64,000 nucleotides of DNA from Psoroptes ovis (lineage: Eukaryota > Arthropoda > Arachnida > Sarcoptiformes > Psoroptidae), in assembly GCA_002943765.1 (NCBI GenBank), contig PQWQ01000001.1:620001-684000 (forward strand), written 5' to 3'. The position numbers and the translations under genes were made by a program. Positions 37,245 to 48,000 of this stretch are shown piece after piece. The notes beneath the pieces are model-generated. The model saw nothing but the letters and a program-made list of their open reading frames with translations. It was not told where the DNA came from and did not search any database. The first letter of the stretch is position 1. Each line of letters opens with the position of its first letter.

Positions 37245-40200
37245 CTACGTGTAAGCAAACAGAAAAAATTTATAAAAATCAAAACTCAGACAAAATGGTC
37301 TGATATATGATTCTGACGAACTTACAACTTTTTTAACGCAATAATTAAGATGCGGTGAACCATTGTGATAAAAAATGAATGAATTCGCAAACGATAATTC
37401 ATCCAACTGGATGGAATAATTTTCAGTTAGCATCTCAATCTCATAAATATTCGTTATGATTGGCCTTATAATTGACCACAAGTCGCCTGATACCATTATC
37501 TTATTGTCAATCCTGGAAAAATTCTTGGCTTCGAGGAACTTATCGTCCTCTTTCAGCAAGGCTCTTGCAATCCTATATCCCAATTTGAAAGGGCGATCAC
37601 GAGCCCTAATTCGCTCGTCAAGACCTATGGTGATTTCGTCTTCATCAGCCATAAAAAGGTGGGCAACTTGATATTTCTTGGCGATCGAAAAGGGTACATT
37701 CTTGAAGTTCCTGGATTTTCGAATGATAGTTTTCATGAGAGAATGATTGCGTTCATAACGCTCGGTACTATATTTTCGAAGTGGTCCATAAAACTGCATC
37801 AAATCGAAATAATGAGACGCGAAATGCGTTTTCGGTGTCATCATTCTCAATTTGATGCAAATATCAATCAACTCATTCACCACTGTTTTCAATTCGTCTA
37901 ATTGTTCCATGTTAAAGCCAAACGAGAGGAAGATGAATTTCCTCAAAATGAAGTACAACTCAAATTCGTCCTTCTGATTCACAATGATTTGTGGAAATAT
38001 TTCGATGAATCTGGCCGCCATTTCCACCTTTTGAATACCCTTCCCTTTACATTGCAATTTCCCTTGGGGATTCAAGGTTATGGGTCCATTTACCCATTTA
38101 AATTTTTGGATACTTTTCTTGATATGAGAAGTTGGCAAAAAACCCGTCAATTTGGCCAAAATTACGTCCATGATTCTCGGAATTATTCCTTAAAATAAAA
38201 AAATGATAATTTTTTGTTTCTAATCATATATAAAAAATACCTTCCGCAACATCATGGAACCAATCAGGTGGCGAAACCTGAAAAATGTTGATTTTCAATG
38301 GTGAAAAGGCACAATCAGTTTTTATGCCGTAGAAGCTTCGGAAGTTTGGATAATTTTTAATCATTCGAAGCTCTTCTTTATATTCATCATAAGTTTTGCA
38401 CATCGCCAAATCGCGCTGCTCAACGATGTTCAGATTTCTATATGTCTTGCCACAATATCGACAGATGAAACCGTATCCAAAAGATCTATTGAGACCTAGC
38501 AATTCAGCAATACCTAGATTGTCACCTAGAGTAAAGAATTAATTGTATTAAAATGATAAATCAACGTGTGAAAAAATTTCTTACCCAAGATGTGACTCAA
38601 GCATACTTGGATTTTGCGCCCGTTATAATCAATTCCATGCTTGATTAAATCGGTCAAATCGTCAGTCAGTGGCTTCAATAATTGACTGAGTGATGTATCG
38701 GAATCTTTTTGGTCAATTGACCTCCATATCATCAATAAATGAATGTCTTTAAGCTTTGTCGTTGGGTTTGTGTTATTGTCAATATCAAGATACAATATGT
38801 ATATCTTATTTCTGCGATTTGAATCTTGCAACGCGTTGGAAGCGTTGAACTCATCACCATATATGATGAGCCGTAGTTTTTTGGCGAATTTATTTTCTCT
38901 TATGTATGGTGGTAATAAATGATCTTCTTCCTTACCGATCAGATCAACTAAATTGTCGGTAATGATGTACTTTTCAATTATCTGTTTGATCGGGATATAA
39001 TAGTATTTTTTGCTGCCATCACCCACTAGATATTCTTTGGGAGTTATGAAGTTAACCAGTGTTTTTGCAAACTCCCATTGGTAATATTCGGACTTGATAT
39101 AATTGGTTACATAACTATGCAACATAGTACTAGGATTCACATCAAAATCTCTCATTATCGTATTGAACATAATAGAAAACGATGGAAAAGTGATATAATT
39201 CTTAGCCTTGTGGCACAAAATTGACTCACAATTTCTACTGAATTTTTGATAATCCTCATGTGATAAATCGTTACGAGCGCACTCCAAAAAAGTACATTTT
39301 TTATTTCCTAATTCAAGTTCGACTTCATCCTCACTATAACTTTCGTATTGTTCGTCCATCTCTGAGTCCGAGTTCGAATCCGAATCTGAATCGTCAAGAG
39401 ACATTGTTTCTGGATCCATAGCTGGCAACGATGGTTCAGAATGAGAAGATGTTGATGGCAATTGCTGTGGTAATAATGGTTCAGAATGAGAAGATGTTGA
39501 TGGCAATTGCTGTGGTAATAATGGTCCAGAATGAGAAGATGTTGATGGCAATTGCTGTGGTAATAATGGTTCAGAATGAGAAGATGTTGATGGCAATTGC
39601 TGTGGTAATAATGGTTCAGAATGAGAAGATGTTGATGGCAATTGCTGTGGTAATAATGGTTCAGAATGAGAAGATGTTGATGGCAATTGCTGTGGTAATA
39701 ATGGTTCAGAATGAGAAGATGTTGATGGCAATTGCTGTGGTAATAATGGTTCAGAATGAGAAGATGTTGATGGCAATTGCTGTGGTAATAATGGTTCAGA
39801 ATGAGAAGATGTTGATGGCAATTGCTGTGGTAATAATGGTCAGAATGAGAAGATGTTGATGGCAATTGCTGTGGTAATAATGGTCCAGAATGAGAAGATG
39901 TTGATGGCAATTGCTGTGGTAATAATGGTCCAGAATGAGAAGATGTTGATGGCAATTGCTGTGGTAATAATGGTTCAGAATGAGAAGATGTTGATGGCAA
40001 TTGCTGTGGTAATAATGGTTCAGAATGAGAAGATGTTGATGGCAATTGCTGTGGTAATAATGGTTCAGAATGAGAAGATGTTGATGGCGATCGCTGCGGT
40101 AATAATGATGAACAGTTAGCAGATGGAGATGGTAACGATTGCGGTACAGAGTCATGAACTGTTAACGACGATTCTATTCCCGAGTCTGGAATGTACGCTT

Positions 40201-40735
40201 CTGGATGTTCTTTTTGAATATGCTTGTACATGTTGCAGCCACTGGTGTAAATTTTTCCACAACAATGAACAGACCGTACCCTTTTTTTATTCAATTCAAT
40301 GTATTGCTTGACGATTGGCTTCTGAACATCAAGTTTTTTGTTTCGTTTGATCTGATGTAATGATCGACGTATGGTTTTACCTAATTCTATGTATTTTTGC
40401 TTTTTATTTTTCCATTTAGGGTTCGATTCCGCTAATTCAGAAAATTTCGCCTGGATGCCATCGAATTGCTTAATTTCAACACTTAATGATTCATATAAGG
40501 AAATGAACCTCCGAATCCTCTTGATCAATTCGATGTAATATGGGACTTGATGGTCCAAGACTACGTTCCCATTTACATAGCCATCCAATGTATTAATCAT
40601 GGACCAAATCCCCCTTGTCTCGCTATTCTCTTCATATTTCAAAAAAAGGATGCATGATGTGAATCTTCTGTAAAACGATAAACTTACTTGAACGGTTTTC
40701 CATTTTAAAAAATTTATTAAAAATTCAATTTTCAA
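37245..40735 (-). CDS. DDE-type transposase-like gene with frame break in a repeat array
   Basis: Exons run from about 40735 or downstream to 38585, then 38525-38241 and 38188-37245, with in-frame 52-59-bp introns. No ATG opens the first frame; the first in-frame ATG is near 40598. Order of parts: a charged N-terminal region; a zinc-finger-like CCGKIYTSGCNMYKHIQKEH; a 15-unit Ser/Pro/Gln repeat; an acidic DSDSDSNSDSEMDEQ patch; then a large domain with IIYGDEFNASNAL, SHILGDNLGIAELLG, FICRYCGKTY, PPDWFHDVAEGI, ASHYFDLMQFYGPL and STERYERNHSLMK. These blocks (GDE...GDNLG...CxxC...HDxxEG...H) recall the eukaryotic TNP2/CACTA-like transposases; the exact superfamily is uncertain. A single-base deletion at about 39840 breaks the frame, so the copy may be inactive unless that is a sequencing error in the array. 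Confidence 0.75.
39430..40122. repeat. 45-bp tandem repeat inside the transposase gene
   Basis: Fifteen units start at 39448, 39493, 39538 and so on every 45 bp to 39808. The next starts after only 44 bp (39852), and spacing is 45 bp again to 40077. On the minus strand each unit encodes the 15-residue repeat SEPLLPQQLPSTSSH. Units are nearly identical, differing mainly at one base (GGTTCAG or GGTCCAG). The 44-bp unit shifts the reading frame. Confidence 0.95.
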
Positions 40736-41403
40736 AATTATTATTATCGCAATTTTGCTGAATAATAATGAAAATTATGCTTGATTTTCACTTTTATTTG
40801 ATTAATAATTGAATTAAATCAATCAATTAATCAATTATTAATCAAATAATAATCCAATCATTAATCATTGATTTATAAAAAATTCAGCAAATTTTTTCCA
40901 AGTTGGAAAAATTCCTACTGCTTTTGCGCAAAAATCAACATAATTCAAATTTCAAAATTTGAATTACGGCGGAAAAAAACTGTGCCAAATTTACAATTTG
41001 CAAAAACTTTTCAACGTATAAACTTTATTCAGACAAGTTGTAGCAGTAACTAAAAAATTTTTGCTAATGCTTCTACCCCAAAATTATTGGCTATCCCCAT
41101 AAGCCATTTGGTTGTGTGTGAATGAAACCTGAATTTTTCAATCAAAAATTTTTGTTTGTTTACAAATTTCATACCACTACCATGACCGGTCTTTTACTTC
41201 TGTATTATTAATGCTACTACCAAAGAAAAAACCAAAAGGATCCATTCATAAACAATCAGTTCAAAAAAAAAAAAAAATGAAAACATTTGTTTTGTCTTTT
41301 TCCTGTTCACAACAACACAACGTGTTTATTTTCATTTTTTTTTCAATATTTTAATTAATTGATTAATTTTTAATCAAAAATTTAATATAATTCATCGCTA
41401 AAA
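40736..41403. other. Transposon 5' flank and upstream region of eL29
   Basis: Holds an inverted repeat with 19-bp perfect arms (40794-40812 and 40831-40849), the right 18-bp terminal-like repeat (41101-41118), and the pyrimidine-rich upstream region of the ribosomal protein gene (41296-41305). No coding region was recognised. Confidence 0.6.
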
Positions 41404-41759
41404 ATGGCCAAATCTAAAAATCATACAAATCATAATCAAAGTTTGTATTTCTTTAACCTTTTTTCATGAAATTTTGATCCAATTAACATTATTTTTCAAT
41501 TTACATTAATAGATCGCAAAGATCATCGAAACGGTATCCATCGTCCGAAAAAAATGCGTAAGCAATCAATGAAAGGAGTAAGTTTATCCTATGATTAATT
41601 GATTCTATTTAAATTAATCATTGTTTCCGTTTTCGTAACCATTTGCCGGTTTAGGTTGATCAAAAATTATTGCGAAATATGCGTTTTTCTCGTAAACACA
41701 ACAAAAGCCGCGAAGAGCTGTTACAATTGGAAGCACAATTACGTCAATCGAAGAAATAA
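41404..41759 (+). CDS. RpL29: 60S ribosomal protein eL29
   Basis: Exons 41404-41440, 41513-41577 and 41655-41759 give 68 residues. The product begins MAKSKNHTNHNQNRKDHRNG and continues IHRPKKMRKQSMKGVDQKLLRNMRFSRKHN in two blocks, the invariant eL29 pattern (SKNHTNHNQ, HRNGI.KP.K). It is a small, very basic protein of the large ribosomal subunit. It is short compared with vertebrate eL29 (about 159) but normal for invertebrates. Its upstream region holds T/C-rich tracts as in other ribosomal protein genes. AATAAA lies at 41846. It directly neighbours the transposon locus, about 285 bp away. Confidence 0.97.
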
Positions 41760-42567
41760 AATGGAAAAATAATTTTTGACTTTTTATTTTCAAAGATGAA
41801 AAATTCTTATTCCCATTCAAATTTCAATGAATTCTTTTCTAAATGAATAAAATTGAATTTTAAATATGGAAATCATGCCCAATTTATGTTTATAATCCGA
41901 TATTTAAGTTTGACCATGAAAATTTATGATAATTCAATCATAAAACTTGAAATTGCATAATTTTTATCCATTTGTCATTGATTTCAATTCAAATTTCAAT
42001 TTTCATTATCAAATCAACCATATTTCAAGACTAAAATGCATGTGCGAGACGAAAAAGAAAATTGAATGAAAATTCTCGAAATAACTGAAAATCAATATTT
42101 TTTTTCTCATGGTTTAGCATTTAGTAATATATTTGACGCATGATGATGATGTAGTAAATCACGCCACATTTTTTTTTTTTTTTGAACATGTGTATCACGA
42201 TGTACACCAACCACACGATATGTAATGATCGTATCATTTTGAAATATAAATCAATTTTTTTTCTTGCATACTTTGCAATGACTTCATCACTACAATATAT
42301 AGTTGATCAGTCATTTAGTCATTCGATTTGTATTAGTTTTAAGCATCAAACATAGAAAAAAGCCGGTTAAACATTGCACAGCATTTCTAAAGTCCATAAT
42401 TTGTTTGATTTTGGTCGAAATATATCGCGCGTAAATCAATCAATTTATTTGTTTGCTTCAATTTTGATGACAATTCATTCCAAAAATTGATTTGTATTCA
42501 AATCAATCCAAGTTTGACATTCAAAATTTTTGATATAATTTAATCTAGTCTTCAAACGAAAAAAAAT
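41760..42567. other. Intergenic between eL29 and PLA2
   Basis: AT-rich; contains the eL29 poly(A) signal and, at about 42022-42047, a motif (TTTCAAGACTAAAATGCATGTGCG) shared with 36132. No gene was seen. Confidence 0.55.
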
Positions 42568-44059
42568 ATGGCATCTTTTATATGGAAATCATCATCATCA
42601 TTGATTCTTACATTACTTATCTTGATCATATCAAACAGTATTGTCGATTCCGTACCATTTCATTATGATTATGATTTAATAAATAACCAAACAATATTCG
42701 CTACCACATATCAATTAAGAGATGGTGAAATAATAACCAAATTACGACTGCTAAATTATTCAGCAATTGAAACTCGGTTCAATCATATTGATTTGATACA
42801 GGTTAGTTTTTTCTCAATTAGTGATTTGATTTGATATGACATATCATTAACATTGAATTCAAATTCACATAGATTACACGTAATGAAAATGAAATCATAC
42901 AATTTTGGTTGACCGATAATCAATTGATCGATTGTGAATATACAAATGATACCAAAACGATTGAAAAATTTCATGAAGAATTCAATAAAGTAAATCCAAA
43001 CATACATAAAGATACTAAATCATTCAAATTGATCCAGTAAGTTTTTTGAATTATCCGAAATTCAAATTATAATCAGGATTTATCCGTAGAAAATATAATA
43101 ATTTAAATGAAACAACATTGCCTGAACAATTGAAACGTTTAATTGATTATGAAAATTATGAGAAACAATGTGAAGAATTACATGAAAAAATACAAAAACA
43201 TTATCGATCAAAAATGGTCGCTAATACGGCAGGATATAACATTTCAAAAAGACGTACTGTATGTATTATATGAATAGCGAACATGAAATTGTCAATTTTA
43301 ATATATTTGAATTTAATTTCAGAGAACAAAAAGAGATTCATTATTGTTTCCAGGCACTAAATGGTGTGGTAAAGGTTCCAATAGTAAAGCATTTGAAGAT
43401 CTTGGTGATTATTCATTTGCTGACCGTTGTTGTCGGTAAGATTCATATTAATTCAATTGAAAACTATGAATTTAAATCAATGATTTTGATTGTAATTAGG
43501 GATCATGACCGGTGTAAATATTCGATTGGTCCATTTGAAAATCAATATCATCTATTTAATTACAGGTAAAATACCTCAAATACTGAAAATTCCAATAATT
43601 TCAATTCAATTTTCTCCTTTCCATTTTTTTCAGATTTCATTATGTTTCACATTGTTCATGTGATGAAAGGTAAATTTTTTTGTTTATTTCATTCAATATT
43701 TTCAATGTTGGATGCATTTGGACATGATTGAAAAGAATGATTTCTAATTGATATATAGTTCATCAATAAATTATATTCAGACAACTGTTTTTGACATTTT
43801 ATATTTTCGAGAAAATTCTCATCATTAAATCATTAAATTGTTGTTTCTCCGAATTTTTCCACATAGATTTCGTTCATGTTTAAAAGTGGCCAATTCTGGT
43901 GCAGCAAATTTAGTTGGAAAAATTTATTTCAATGTTGTCAAAACCAAGTGTTTTATGTTTAAAATGTATGACATGTGCACCGATCGTACTTGGTGGGGTA
44001 ATTGTATTGAAACAAAACGTAGAAAACGTGCCGAATTTCGTGAACCAATGGAATATTGA
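42568..44059 (+). CDS. Secreted phospholipase A2, group III (bee-venom type)
   Basis: Exons 42568-42801, 42873-43036, 43090-43258, 43323-43435, 43500-43565, 43634-43669 and 43867-44059 give 324 residues. Residues 1-28 are a signal peptide. A pro-region of about 165 residues ends in a dibasic RTKR site (residues 190-193) directly before DSLLFPGTKWCGKG. The catalytic domain has the calcium loop WCGKG, the active-site His-Asp in CCRDHDRC (about residues 225-232), CSCDERFRSCL and VGKIYFNV, all diagnostic of group III PLA2, followed by a Cys-containing C-terminal extension. The enzyme hydrolyses the sn-2 ester of phospholipids with calcium. Whether it is salivary, digestive or immune cannot be told. 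The 43037-43089 intron is only 53 bp. AATAAA lies at 44152. Confidence 0.95.
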
Positions 44060-45008
44060 GATATATATTGAATATGGAATTTGATAAATATGATGGTTTC
44101 TATGATAATATTCATTTAAAAAATGAACTGTCATTTGCATGAAACAATCGAAATAAATTTCTATTCAAACTTTCCTGTTTTTTAAAAATTCATATATGTT
44201 TTGTTCAATAATAATCATTATCATTTGTTTACTTATTTATTCATTTATTCAATAATTTAAAATATTATCCAAAATAAATATGATTGATTTTCTATAAATA
44301 AATATATATTCATGAATAAATAAAAGTTGTCTATTATTTTCAAATATACCAAATTCGTTTCCATGAAATCCAATCGTAGGATGCGCCCACACATATTATC
44401 TATGGTTTGATTTTTAATCGTCAATGGATTGAATAAAAGTCGATTATCTTATAAAAGATGTTGTCTATCATTTATATTTGGCCATTTTAGGCCATTGAAT
44501 TGCCATTAATTATGTGAAGACAATCGATTATTGCTTTTACTTTATTTGATAAGATTATGGCTGTTTATATTTAGGCTTTTTATGATTAATCAATGAATCA
44601 ATGGTCAAATCCGCCTTAAGCCTTTAGATTCAAATATGAACAAAAAATTTCCAGCAATGATCCTTCATCACAGTACACAAATGCTGTCATCTTTTACACG
44701 AGAAAATGGATTCAAATTCAATTCAATAATCTGATGATTGTTGGTATTTTTAAATAAACAAATTTTTAATGATAATTTTTTTCTTAAATACAAAAATAAA
44801 CAATAAAACGATCAAAAAACGAATAATGTACAACGTAAATGGTTATTTATAATACACAAAATATATTTTCAAAGATGAATTTGAAAGTAATTTGAAGAAA
44901 ATTCTTTGAAAAAAAGAAAGGGATTTTGTTATTGTCAAACCAATAATATAGGAGACTAGCTAATGTTTGGTGTATGAAAAAATAAGGTCTTAAATTTCTC
45001 GAATTCAT
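44060..45008. other. Convergent intergenic region
   Basis: 3' flanks of PLA2 (+) and the RhoGEF gene (-). AT-rich with no recognisable gene. Confidence 0.55.
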
Positions 45009-48000
45009 TCATATCGAAGTTGTATTAATATTTTCACCATCATTACAAACACTGTTAGCATCATCATTATCATCGTGATTTATGTCCATGTTACGTAAAA
45101 CCATAATGTTCGGTAATGCATTACGACGACGACGCCATTGGCCAAGACATTGACTCTGTTGCCGTAATTGTTCTAGCCATTCACGCATTTCAGTTTGTGT
45201 TTCAGCCTATTTTTTTCGGATAAATTAGTACGAATATGAGAATTCTAAATATAAAACTCAATCAAACTAAATCAAAACAAATTACCTTCAATAATAATGA
45301 TTCTCTTGATTCTAGTTCGTGTATTTCAAAATATTCATCACTATCAAAATCGGTAGCTTTAGCTATTACACACATGGCAAGATTAAGAACGTCCTAAATA
45401 AAGATTTGGAGAAAAATAAAGAAAATTAAAGTTAATTGAAGACTAATAATCATCATTGATGAAAGAAAAATGAAATAAAATAACAATACTTACTCGACAA
45501 AGCGTGTATCGACCATTTTTTTCTTTAAACAATAATAACATCGCTTCACGATTGTTATCATTATTATTATTATTTGATTTGTTATTTAAACATTGTTGAC
45601 TTAAACTAAAAGAGTTTGAAAAATTATTAACACGAATCGGACTTTTTGAATTGGATCGACATCGTCGTGCATTCATCGAATCATTGCCATCTAAACAATC
45701 ATTATTATTTGAATGATGATGATGATTGATGGCCACTTCTAACAATGTATGATTGACGGACGTTGTTTCAATGTTCGATGTATCACTGATGTCTGTTGAT
45801 ACATTATTGTTTGAATTAGATCTTACGATAAGTAATGCATGAGCAGTACAAAATTTCAATGTTCGAGACCAGATTTTCGATGATGATGATGATGATGTTG
45901 TTGATGAATTTGATAATGAATTGTTTAGAATGGCATGTGCTGTATTACACCCATTGATCAATGGTAAACCGCTGCTTGTTAAATTTAATTGTTCCGAATT
46001 TGCAGCTGTTCCTGATCGTTCCACAATGAATGATAATCGACCAATCAATACAAAACGACTTTCATCTTGAGGCCATTTTAGTAGCTCCAATGAAGTCTTT
46101 GTAAAAAAATGTTGACAAAAATTTTTTTAAAATGAAAATTGCAATTATTGAATTAATTGATTTGTTACCTTTTTAAGGCGAACATGACCGAAATCTTCCA
46201 TCATTTGTTGATTAGTATCATTATTTCGAATACGCATTGAAGTTGATGATAAATTTGAAATACGACGCCATATTCGTGATGTGGTGGCTGCTATCGAACC
46301 TTTTGTTTTTTGATTAATATTATCCAAATGTATCTCTAATTTCATTTGTGTTTCACACAATGAATCACAATCAGGATGATGGCGTGGTGTCACTTTCAAT
46401 AATCGATTCAATAACAATGGATATCTATTTTTTCAATGTCAAATTTGATATTTCAAAATTGATAAAGCATTAATTTGATTTGAAATCAAATAATCATTAA
46501 TATGTTTAACTTACTTGGTAACTCTTTGAACTGGCACCACAAGAAATGATCGCAAGTTCATGCGACGCAGCAATGCATTTTCCATTTGTGAAACACGTAA
46601 AAATATTCTCAGCAATTCTTTTTCTTTTTCCAATTGATTCAATAATAATGATGCCGATGCTTGGCGAATACAATATTTTTCAAAAACGGCAATTTTATCC
46701 AGTAAACATTCATTGAATATTTGGCCAATTTTTACTGTGGTTAAATCCTAATCATGAGTGCAAAAAAAAAACAAAATAAATGAAATGAAAATGATTACGT
46801 TATGAAATGATAATGATTACGTTACCTCATCTCCTTGTTCAATGGCTGAATCGACAGCATCCTGTAATAATTGTGCCAATCTACAATTCACGTCGATCAA
46901 TTGTTCTAGATTAAGAAATATATCATCAACTTGTTGTTGCGTGAGCAATCCAGCTTCACTAATAGGTTTAGCGAATTCTTCGAATATGATACGAAGATCA
47001 CGACCATATTTAAGCTCAGTGTCGACGATTTCAGATATAATTTCTTTACGTTCATTTCGTCGTTTTTGACATGAATGACAAACATAATCAAATGTATGAT
47101 AATAATGGCCATTATTATTATGTTCATTATTATTTGAATCTGAAATAGCTGAACGATTTGTTCCGAATTCTGATTGCCGTACACAATCACGACAAATTCG
47201 ATTTTGTTCATCTGAATTATTAGACAGGGTTTTACGGCATCCAATTTCATTGCCAACACCCGAATCATTGCGTTCAATTTTAGAATCGATTAAATTTGCC
47301 ATTACATAATAACCTGACGAATTTCCAGTCGAACCAAGACTGGAACTATTTGTCGTGATTGTATCATCATCCATTTCATCAATATTCAAATTAAGAGAGA
47401 CGCCTGAAGTGGCTGAAGATTCACTTGATGAATTACTAATATTACTAACACGATTTCGACGAGCACTTGTTGATGCGGATTCATTGGCAGATTTTGTTGT
47501 TGAATTATCATTGTTGATTGCGGATTTTTTCTTAATAAAAAATACTAAACTTTCTTGATAATCATCAGCCATACATAATGAACTATTGCCTGAATCATCG
47601 TTTGCAAGATAACCAGATTCGATGTCTTCATTTGTAATATGATTATCAGTATTATTTGTGGATCGATTATTTTGATCGATGCCAAAATCAATTGTATCAT
47701 TTTCAACATCATTATCATTATGAAGTTGACGTGCATCGTTTAAATAGTCTAAAATTCCATCCATATATGGCCCCGAAAATGAACGTTTAGGCTCATCATC
47801 ATTGTTATGATTTGTTTTATCATTATTTTGATTTAATTTCGTATCGATATAACAATAATCTAACTCCTCATAAATATGATCATCTATTTCAGATTTTTGT
47901 CCATTCGCCATCGCTGCCATCATCATCATCATACGATTATTCATTTGCATCGAATTATTAATTTTTGATTCATTCATATCGATCAAATCACTGTCTTTCG

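Larger units (their letters stand above)
36018..41118. mobile_element. DNA-transposon locus: transposase gene plus inverted, internally deleted copy
   Basis: The locus is bounded by a perfect 18-bp inverted repeat: CACACAACCAAATGGCTT at 36018-36035 and its reverse complement at 41101-41118. Further similarity lies just inside (AGAAGCATT on both sides). Within it are a transposase gene on the minus strand (37245 to about 40700), a rearranged copy of its first and last parts on the plus strand (36620-37203), a 26-bp tandem array (36376-36620) and a CGAT-rich block. The two copies meet tail to tail at a short GC hairpin (TCGCG...CGCGA, about 37204-37218). No clear target-site duplication is visible outside the 18-bp repeats, so the exact element ends remain uncertain. 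The 18-bp pair could be true terminal repeats or just the homologous 5' ends of two copies. Confidence 0.75.

Noticed and set aside
39431..39859. Open frame on the plus strand encoding a repeated MVQNEKMLMAIAVVI peptide
   Set aside because: Antisense shadow of the 45-bp coding minisatellite; the repeat keeps any frame without stops open.
40419..40430. GGGTTCGATTCC resembling a tRNA B box
   Set aside because: It lies in the coding part of the transposase (antisense of SNPKWK) and no cloverleaf, A box or acceptor stem surrounds it.
40681..40700. Possible 20-bp intron GTAAGTTTATCGTTTTACAG near the transposase start, which would join an upstream ATG (MENRS)
   Set aside because: Far shorter than any other intron in the window (53 bp or more); kept as continuous sequence with an unresolved start.
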